From NCBI GenBank assembly GCA_902518185.1, contig CABYFG010000001.1, positions 1 to 64,000 of the forward strand: a stretch of 64,000 bases of DNA, in the 5' to 3' direction. Every line of letters starts with the position of its first letter. Position 1 is the stretch's first letter. Under the pieces are notes generated by a model. That model saw only the letters and a list, made by a program, of their open reading frames with translations. It was not told the origin of the DNA and made no database searches. This DNA comes from an uncultured Pelagibacteraceae bacterium (GTDB lineage: Bacteria > Pseudomonadota > Alphaproteobacteria > Pelagibacterales > Pelagibacteraceae). Shown piece after piece: positions 57,891 to 64,000 of this stretch. Position numbers and translations under genes: made by a program.

Positions 57891-59303
57891 ATGAGTAATT
57901 TCTTTGAAAAATCTGACCTGTCTAGAAGTGAAGCTGAAAATATTATTTCTGAGACTTTACAAAAATGTGATGATGGTGAATTGTACTTAGAAAATTCAAA
58001 ATCTGAGTCGATCTTACTAGATGATAATAAAATTAAAAATTCCAGTTATAGTTCAGATTTAGGATTTGGATTTAGAGCTGTTTCCGATGAAGTGGTCGCT
58101 TATTCTCATTCCAACGAAATTTCAAAAAACTCTTTGAAACAGTCTTCAGAAAATTTAAAGTCAACACTAAAGTCTGTAAAAGGTACTTATAATCATGAAA
58201 TTCCCAAATCTAATAAAAAATATTACGACAATATTAACCCTATTGAACAAAAATCTCTTAATGAAAAAATTAAAATACTCAATAATGTAAATAATTATTT
58301 ACGATCCAAAGATGATAATGTTAAGCAAGTTACTGCCAATTTTTTGGGAGAGCAAAAGTCTGTAGAAATAATTAGATCTGGTGGTGAGACTTTATCAGAT
58401 GTTCGTCCTTTAATAAGATTTAATGTATCAGTTATGCTTGAAAAAAATGGCAGAAAGGAAACAGGTGTATTTGGTGTCGGTGGAAGACAATCTTATGACT
58501 CATATTTAAAAGATGATAATTGGAAAAGTGTTTGTGATGAGGCTTTAAGAATAGCATCAGTAAACTTAGATAGCAAACCTGCGCCAGCCGGTGAAATGAA
58601 AGTTGTACTGGGTCCTGGTTGGCCAGCAATATTAATTCATGAAGCTGTTGGTCATGGTTTAGAAGGAGATTTTAATAGAAAAAAAACTTCAGCTTTTCAT
58701 AATCTGATGGGACAAAAAATTGCGAGTGATGGAGTTACAATTGTTGATGATGGTACTATTGATAATAGAAGAGGCAGTCTTACAATTGATGATGAGGGAA
58801 CACCAACAGAAAAAACTGTTTTAATTGAGAATGGAATTTTAAAAAATTTTATGCAAGACCGTCTTAATGCACGTTTGATGAAAACCAAATCTACTGGTAG
58901 TGGAAGAAGAGAAAACTACAGACATATAGTTCTACCAAGAATGAGAAATACGATGATGCTTAGCGGTAATCAGTCCCAAGAAGAAATGATTAAATCTGTC
59001 GACAAAGGTATCTTCGCAGTTAGTTTTGGAGGTGGACAAGTCGATATTACATCTGGAAAATTTGTATTCAATTGTACTGAAGCTTATGAAATTGTTAATG
59101 GCAAAATTGGATCACCAATTAAGGGTGCTACGCTAATTGGAGATGGTCCTTCAATTCTAAAAGAAGTTTCTATGGTAGGTAATGACATGATGATGGATCC
59201 TGGTATTGGAACGTGTGGTAAAGCTGGACAAGGCGTCCCTGTAGGAGTTGCACAGCCATCTATATTAATAAATAAGATGACCGTAGGTGGTACGAAACTT
59301 TAA
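57891..59303 (+). CDS. tldD: Metalloprotease TldD
   Basis: The 470-residue TldD subunit carries the zinc motif HEAVGHGLEGD near residue 250, GVTIVDDGTIDNRRGSL, and the C-terminal GTCGKAGQGVPVGVAQPS. TldD-PmbA forms a heterodimer that degrades unfolded peptides and processes some microcins. It abuts pmbA without a gap. No peptide precursor gene is visible nearby. Confidence 0.96.
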   Translation: MSNFFEKSDLSRSEAENIISETLQKCDDGELYLENSKSESILLDDNKIKNSSYSSDLGFGFRAVSDEVVAYSHSNEISKNSLKQSSENLKSTLKSVKGTYNHEIPKSNKKYYDNINPIEQKSLNEKIKILNNVNNYLRSKDDNVKQVTANFLGEQKSVEIIRSGGETLSDVRPLIRFNVSVMLEKNGRKETGVFGVGGRQSYDSYLKDDNWKSVCDEALRIASVNLDSKPAPAGEMKVVLGPGWPAILIHEAVGHGLEGDFNRKKTSAFHNLMGQKIASDGVTIVDDGTIDNRRGSLTIDDEGTPTEKTVLIENGILKNFMQDRLNARLMKTKSTGSGRRENYRHIVLPRMRNTMMLSGNQSQEEMIKSVDKGIFAVSFGGGQVDITSGKFVFNCTEAYEIVNGKIGSPIKGATLIGDGPSILKEVSMVGNDMMMDPGIGTCGKAGQGVPVGVAQPSILINKMTVGGTKL

Positions 59304-60620
59304 ATGGTAAAAGATCAAGAATTTTTAAAAGAAAAAGCATTATATTGTCTAATTTTAGCAAAGAAATTCGGTGCTACAGACTCAAGCGTGGTTGTAAAGA
59401 ATTCTGTTTCTGAAACTGTAAATTTTAGAAATAGAAAATTAGATGAGTCTAATAGATCAGATGATTTAGGTATAAGTATAACTACCTACATTGGTAAAAA
59501 AAAATCATCGATATCTTCATCTAATTTAATTAATGATAATTTGAATATTTTGATCGAAAAGTGTATTGAGACCACCAAAAATACTCCTCAGGATGAATTT
59601 AACTCTTTACCGGATAAAGATTTATTAGCAAAAGAAGTTAAAGATTTAGAACTCTATGACGATACTCATATAGAAAACGATCAAAAAATAAATTATTTAA
59701 AAAGACTAGAGGCTGCAGCCTCTGATAACAAAAAAATTATCAATACTGAGTCTAATTTTACTCAAAATAAATCAAATTTTGTTTTGGCTAATAGTCAGGG
59801 TTTTTCTGATGGTTACAAAACATCTTCATTTACTGCATCAAGTGTAGCAGTTGCAAAAGATGAAAAAAGCATGGAAAGAGATTATGAATATTCTAGCAAA
59901 TGTTTTTTTAAAGACTTGGATGATGCTGATAAATTAGGCAAGCTAGCTGCTAATCAAACTATTCGCAAATTAAGTCCAAAAAAAATTGGGAGTGAAAAAA
60001 TTGCTATAATTTTTGATAAAAGGATAGCCAGAGGAATGTTAAGTAATTTTGCAAGCGCTATTAATTCATCAGTAATATCAAGAGGAACTTCTTTTTTAAA
60101 GGATAAAATAAATCAAAAAATATTCCCAGATAAAATTAATATTTTTGACAAACCTGATATGCTCAAAGGTCTAGGCTCAAGAAATTTTGATAGTGAAGGG
60201 GTAAAAACCGACACACTGAAATTAGTGGATCAAGGAATTTTGAAACATTATCTGATTGATACTTATAATGGAAAAAAATTGAATCTTAAATCTAATGGAA
60301 GATGTGGAGGAACAAGTAATCTTTATTTTGAGAATGGAAATATTAATTTTAAAGATTTACTGAATTCACATTCAAAAAGTCTTTATATTACCGAAACCAT
60401 AGGACATGGAAGTAATATTGTGACCGGAGATTATTCAGTTGGAGCAACCGGGTTTTTAATTGAAAATGGTGAGTTTAAATATCCAATAAATGAAATTACT
60501 ATAGCAGGTAATTTTAAAAACATGTTTCAAAATATTACCTTAGCAAATGATTTAGAGTTCAAATATGCAACTAACTCACCAACCATGTTAATAGAGGGAA
60601 TGGTTGTTGCTGGTAAATGA
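59304..60620 (+). CDS. pmbA: PmbA/TldE, partner of TldD
   Basis: The 438-residue protein is the catalytically inert-looking partner: it lacks a HExxxH motif but keeps the TldD-like fold, with VNFRNRKLDESNRSDDLG, GRCGGTSNLYFENG and TIGHGSNIVTGDYSVGATG. It follows tldD directly and overlaps the next gene by four bases (ATGA). Role is peptide degradation with TldD in the cytoplasm. Confidence 0.95.
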   Translation: MVKDQEFLKEKALYCLILAKKFGATDSSVVVKNSVSETVNFRNRKLDESNRSDDLGISITTYIGKKKSSISSSNLINDNLNILIEKCIETTKNTPQDEFNSLPDKDLLAKEVKDLELYDDTHIENDQKINYLKRLEAAASDNKKIINTESNFTQNKSNFVLANSQGFSDGYKTSSFTASSVAVAKDEKSMERDYEYSSKCFFKDLDDADKLGKLAANQTIRKLSPKKIGSEKIAIIFDKRIARGMLSNFASAINSSVISRGTSFLKDKINQKIFPDKINIFDKPDMLKGLGSRNFDSEGVKTDTLKLVDQGILKHYLIDTYNGKKLNLKSNGRCGGTSNLYFENGNINFKDLLNSHSKSLYITETIGHGSNIVTGDYSVGATGFLIENGEFKYPINEITIAGNFKNMFQNITLANDLEFKYATNSPTMLIEGMVVAGK

Positions 60621-61597
60621 GTGAATTTTGTATAATTGGTTCTGGAATATCTGGATCCACAATTGCAAATCTTCTTACTAAAAAATATTCAGTAATTTTG
60701 TTTGATAAAGCAAGAGGTCCTGGGGGTCGTGCATCTTTTAAAAGAATAAAAGGCAAAACAGGCTTTGATCATGGCACTCAGTATATTTCACCAAAAACTA
60801 AGGAATTTAAAAAATTTACCAAAGATTTAATGAAAAAAAGAATTTTAAAAGTATGGAGAGGCACACATGTTTTTCTTAATTCAAAAAAAAAAGAGGATAA
60901 AAAACATTTAAAAGTAATTGGTAAAAATGGAAATAATGATATTTGCAAACATTTGCTAAAGAAAATTAATTGCAACTATCACAGTGAATTAAAAAAAATC
61001 TATTATAAAAATAAACTCTGGTATTTGTTATTTGACGATGGAAAATTAAGATCCTTTAAAAACTTAATTTTGACTTGTCCTTTTCCACAATTAAAAAAAC
61101 TTTCTAAGAAATTTATTAATAACTCTTTTTTAAGAAAATCAATAAAAATGGATGCAAATATTACTACTATGATTGCAATAAAAAAAAACAAGAATTCAAA
61201 TAGTAGCTATCTTTTTGAAGACTCAATTCTGGGCTGGGCAGGAAATGAAAACTCAAAAAAAAGATTTAAATCAAAATATGATTTATGGACTCTTCAAAGT
61301 ACATTTAAATGGGCAAATAAAAAGATTAATAAAAACAAGAATAACAAAAAAGAAAATTCACAAATTATGATCGATAAATTTTTTAAACTTTCAAATATCA
61401 AAAAAACAAAGATTTATTATTCACTTAATCACGGTTGGCGGTATTCTTCAAATTCGAGACCATTTAAAATTAAGAGTTTTTGGGATCCTAGGAAAAGATT
61501 GGGTGTTTGTGCTGATTGGTTTGTAGGACCTAGATTAGAGTCAGGATGGATAAGTGCACATGATTTATTTAGAAAAATCTCAAGAGAAATTAATTAA
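60617..61597 (+). CDS. FAD-dependent oxidoreductase, renalase-like
   Basis: The 326-residue flavoprotein starts with the Rossmann motif FCIIGSGISGSTIANLL and the GG doublet DKARGPGGRASFKRI, then FDHGTQYIS, and ends with RLGVCADWFVGPRLESGWIS, as in renalase-like NAD(P)/FAD proteins. Bacterial renalases oxidise dihydro-isomers of NAD(P)H. It is coupled to pmbA. Its end overlaps the convergent DUF6134 gene by eight bases. Confidence 0.83.
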   Translation: MSEFCIIGSGISGSTIANLLTKKYSVILFDKARGPGGRASFKRIKGKTGFDHGTQYISPKTKEFKKFTKDLMKKRILKVWRGTHVFLNSKKKEDKKHLKVIGKNGNNDICKHLLKKINCNYHSELKKIYYKNKLWYLLFDDGKLRSFKNLILTCPFPQLKKLSKKFINNSFLRKSIKMDANITTMIAIKKNKNSNSSYLFEDSILGWAGNENSKKRFKSKYDLWTLQSTFKWANKKINKNKNNKKENSQIMIDKFFKLSNIKKTKIYYSLNHGWRYSSNSRPFKIKSFWDPRKRLGVCADWFVGPRLESGWISAHDLFRKISREIN

Positions 61598-62270
61598 AAT
61601 TCTTTAATTTATATTCCCAGTTACCCATTCTTGAATAGGATACTTTTAATATCATTAAATTTTTACGATCATACCAAATGTCAAAATCTAATCTTTTATC
61701 TTTCGGTATACTCATGTCTTTAGATTTCAGTGTAAAATGATCAACATCATAAACTTTTCCATAAAGATCTATTTTTTCTTTACCTAAAAAAGTTACAACT
61801 TGATCCTTAATACTCCCTGAGATAGGACTTATTTGAGAACTCGCTTGTAAAATTTTGTGATTCCACCAATTTCCAATCACGTTATCAGTTGAGGCTTCTC
61901 CATTATATGAAGAGCCTTTGATATTAAATTTTTTATTTTTTTGATCAAATGTTAAATTAACAAACTTCTTTTTGTCATTTTGTAAAGTTTTAGAATTATA
62001 AGAAACTAATTGATCTTTGAAATATTTTTCCTCGCTATAACCCTCAACTTGGAAAACTGTTGCTCCCAAAAGTTTAACTACAAACTTAATTTGATTAGTA
62101 ACAATAGTTTCTGATCCATTTCTATTGAAAAAATAATGATTATAGCCAATAAGTTCACCATTTCGAAAAATCTCCATCTCAATTTTGTTGTATTTAATGT
62201 AATGTCCAATATGAGCGATTGAATTTGTTGGATAAATAAAAAGAAATAAAATGACTATAATTTTTTTCAT
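61590..62270 (-). CDS. Exported DUF6134-family protein
   Basis: The 226-residue protein has a signal peptide (MKKIIVILFLFIYPTNSIAH) and a beta-rich mature part with GELIGYNHYFFNRNGSE, GNWWNHKIL and DIWYDRKNLMILKVSYSRMG, marks of DUF6134. It should be periplasmic. Function unknown. Single-gene unit. Confidence 0.75.
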   Translation of the reverse strand: MKKIIVILFLFIYPTNSIAHIGHYIKYNKIEMEIFRNGELIGYNHYFFNRNGSETIVTNQIKFVVKLLGATVFQVEGYSEEKYFKDQLVSYNSKTLQNDKKKFVNLTFDQKNKKFNIKGSSYNGEASTDNVIGNWWNHKILQASSQISPISGSIKDQVVTFLGKEKIDLYGKVYDVDHFTLKSKDMSIPKDKRLDFDIWYDRKNLMILKVSYSRMGNWEYKLKNFN

Positions 62271-62320
62271 TTAACAACTAGTTTAATAGACTTTATTAAC
62301 AATAGAAATAACTTATTAAA

Positions 62321-62968
62321 ATGTTTTTAAAAATTAAGAAAATACCAAGGGTTAATTGGAGTTCAGATAAGCCTTATAATTTTAAACCAAAATTCTCTAC
62401 ATTCTTTTTTTTATGTTTTGGCTTGATGTTATTTGGTCTTGGAGAAGGTCTATTAATTGTATCTTTTACTGGTGCTTCTCCATGGAGTGTTTTAGCTCAA
62501 GGTATTTCTTTAAATGTTAATTTGAGTATAGGAACAATAACATTTTTGATAAGTGTTGCAGTTTTAATTTTGTGGATACCGCTTGGTCAAAAACCAGGGA
62601 TGGGGACAATACTTAATGCAATCATTATTGCGCTGATGATCGATCTTTGTATAAAATTTGTTCCAACCCCATCTAATTACTTTTATCAATTAATTCTGGC
62701 AATAATTTCAGTAATAACCGTTGGAATTGGTGGAGGTATTTATCTTGTATCTAATCTTGGAGCTGGACCAAGAGATGGTTTGATGATTGGTCTCCAAAAA
62801 AAAACAAATTTACCAGTTGCTGCCGTGAGAGCATTCTTAGAAATTTCTGTTGTAAGTGTTGGATGGTACTTAGGTGGAACTGTGGGTGTGGGAACTTTAT
62901 TATTTGCTTTTGGAATCGGTCCTTGTGTTGCCTTAGGCCTGTATTTAGTTGATAAAATTTTCGATTAG
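62321..62968 (+). CDS. YczE/YitT-like membrane protein
   Basis: The 215-residue protein has five hydrophobic helices and the YczE marks GLGEGLLIVSFTGASPWSVL, GQKPGMGTILNAI and SNLGAGPRDGLMIGLQ. Function unknown; members of this family are often annotated as transporters or regulators of membrane processes. Its stop shares bases with that of convergent typA (TTAG). Confidence 0.82.
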   Translation: MFLKIKKIPRVNWSSDKPYNFKPKFSTFFFLCFGLMLFGLGEGLLIVSFTGASPWSVLAQGISLNVNLSIGTITFLISVAVLILWIPLGQKPGMGTILNAIIIALMIDLCIKFVPTPSNYFYQLILAIISVITVGIGGGIYLVSNLGAGPRDGLMIGLQKKTNLPVAAVRAFLEISVVSVGWYLGGTVGVGTLLFAFGIGPCVALGLYLVDKIFD

Positions 62969-64000
62969 GCTGCAGCGCCTGATTTTTCACTTCTTTTTCT
63001 TTCGTGCGGATCGAGAATGGCTTTTCTCAATCTACAAGAGTCTGGAGTGATTTCCAAAGCCTCATCAGTATTTAACATGCTTAATTGTTCAGCAATGGAC
63101 ATTTTTCTTACTGGTGTTAAAACGACATTTTCATCTGTACCTTGTGTTCTCATATTAGTTAATTTTTTGCCCTTCATAACATTAATAATCATATCTCCAG
63201 GTTTAGGAGATAATCCCACAATCATACCTGGATAAACAGGATCATTATGAGTTACAAACATCTCTCCTCTAGCCTGTAAATTAAATATTGCAAATGCAAC
63301 TGCTTTTCCTTGTTCCATTGAAATAAGTGCACCATTTCTCCTACCTTCCATTTCACCCTCAAATGGCCCATACGCGTGAAAAATTCTGTTAATTACACCA
63401 TTACCTTTTGTAAGTGTTAGAAACCGACTTGTGTATCCCATTAAACCTCTTGTTGGTGCATGAAAGATTAATCTTTTTTTATTTTTACCAGTATCTTTTA
63501 ATTCAATTAATTTGCCTTTTCTTCTGTTCATGGAGTCAATAATCTTTGATGAATGTTCTTCATCGAGATCCATAGTTATTTCTTCTATTGGTTCAAGTTT
63601 GTTACTATTTTCATCTTTTTTATAGAGAACTTTTGGGGGACTAACAGTCATTTCAAAACCTTCTCTTCTCATTTGAGTAAGTAAAATTTCTAACATTAAT
63701 TCACCTCGACCACTTACAACAAAAGAATCGTTACCTTCATTTTCTGTAAAAGTAATTCCAACATTATTCTGTGCTTCTTGAAGCAATCTATCTCTTATTT
63801 GAGTACTTGTAAGTTTTTTACCCTCAGTTCCTGCAAGAGGAGATGTGTTTACAGTAATTGTAATAGACATTGTTGGTGGATCGATTGGAGTAGCTTTAAT
63901 AGGATCATTTACCTCAAGATCACAAATTGTGTCAGCAACATTTGCTTTTTCTAAGCCAGCGACAACTACAATATCTCCCGCCTCACCAATTTCGATTGGT
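62965..64000 (-). CDS. typA: Ribosome-associated GTPase TypA/BipA, C-terminal part; runs off the window
   Basis: TypA binds ribosomes and assists their assembly under stress. The frame is open to the window edge; about 344 C-terminal residues are seen of roughly 600. From the edge: IEIGEAGDIVVVAGLEKANV, DPPTMSITITVNTSPLAGTE, GRGELMLEILLTQMRREGFE, RGLMGYTSRFLTLTKG, GPFEGEMEGRRNGALISME and NMRTQGTDENVVLTPVRKMS. The ATG at 63870 is internal, not the start. The GTPase domain lies beyond the window. Confidence 0.95.
   Translation of the reverse strand, partial: PIEIGEAGDIVVVAGLEKANVADTICDLEVNDPIKATPIDPPTMSITITVNTSPLAGTEGKKLTSTQIRDRLLQEAQNNVGITFTENEGNDSFVVSGRGELMLEILLTQMRREGFEMTVSPPKVLYKKDENSNKLEPIEEITMDLDEEHSSKIIDSMNRRKGKLIELKDTGKNKKRLIFHAPTRGLMGYTSRFLTLTKGNGVINRIFHAYGPFEGEMEGRRNGALISMEQGKAVAFAIFNLQARGEMFVTHNDPVYPGMIVGLSPKPGDMIINVMKGKKLTNMRTQGTDENVVLTPVRKMSIAEQLSMLNTDEALEITPDSCRLRKAILDPHERKRSEKSGAAA

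Overview
The window looks like chromosomal DNA of a SAR11-type alphaproteobacterium (Pelagibacterales, 'Candidatus Pelagibacter'-like). The basis is strong A+T richness, proteins full of Lys/Asn/Ile, spacers of only a few bases, many overlapping gene ends, and alphaproteobacterial gene sets: atpHAGDC after priA, class I LysRS, metX-metW behind a SAM-II riboswitch, regA/actR, chvI-chvG and tldD-pmbA. No phage, insertion sequence, CRISPR array, rRNA or tRNA gene was seen. The species call is inference from content and style; no database was searched.

Layout. 1-6.2 kb (+): the end of priA, carrying a one-base frameshift, then the F1 half of ATP synthase (atpHAGDC). 6.2-15.3 kb (-): one long run read from right to left, metX-metW-gloB and then rplU-rpmA-obgE-proB-proA-nadD-rsfS-ctpA-rppH, with a SAM-II riboswitch ahead of metX and a clear promoter ahead of rplU. 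15.4-17.4 kb (+): hisC-tyrA. 17.4-21 kb (-): an NlpC/P60 hydrolase, an AmpG-type permease and TrkH. 21-24.6 kb (+): class I lysyl-tRNA synthetase, pyrD, rpmB and a YhhQ-type transporter. 24.6-28.8 kb (-): a four-gene polyamine cluster (ornithine decarboxylase, deoxyhypusine synthase-like protein, N-carbamoylputrescine amidase, agmatine deiminase). 28.9-38.5 kb (mostly +): regA-type regulator, bioY (-), polA, chvI-chvG, ahcY, tsaE, amgK, murU. 38.5-50.3 kb: mixed small units (gpmA, VanZ-like, lytic transglycosylase-like lipoprotein, RND pump and adaptor, sseA, msrA, DMT exporter, alkA-like, DUF1330, purine phosphoribosyltransferase and permease, lipoprotein, hsp20). 50.3-64 kb: S9 oligopeptidase, membrane-anchored J-protein, GT9 glycosyltransferase, DapA-family lyase, cyclopropane-fatty-acid-synthase-like methyltransferase, a lysine-rich coiled-coil protein, DCC protein, tldD-pmbA, renalase-like oxidoreductase, DUF6134, YczE-like membrane protein and the C-terminal part of typA, which runs off the window.

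How the genes work together. Energy (F1 ATPase), methionine/SAM turnover (riboswitch-controlled metXW, ahcY, msrA), proline synthesis, polyamine supply, peptidoglycan recycling (AmpG, AmgK, MurU) and purine salvage are all represented. Control is economical: one riboswitch, two response regulators, and a probable heat-shock unit at hsp20. The strongest new signal is that hsp20 leader: a sigma-32-like promoter followed by a two-hairpin ROSE-like RNA thermometer that folds over the Shine-Dalgarno. Other points worth a second look are the face-to-face -35 elements between metX and hisC, the deoxyhypusine-synthase-like polyamine enzyme, the lysine-rich coiled-coil protein, the Pam18-like J-protein and the repeated sharing of stop-codon bases between convergent genes.
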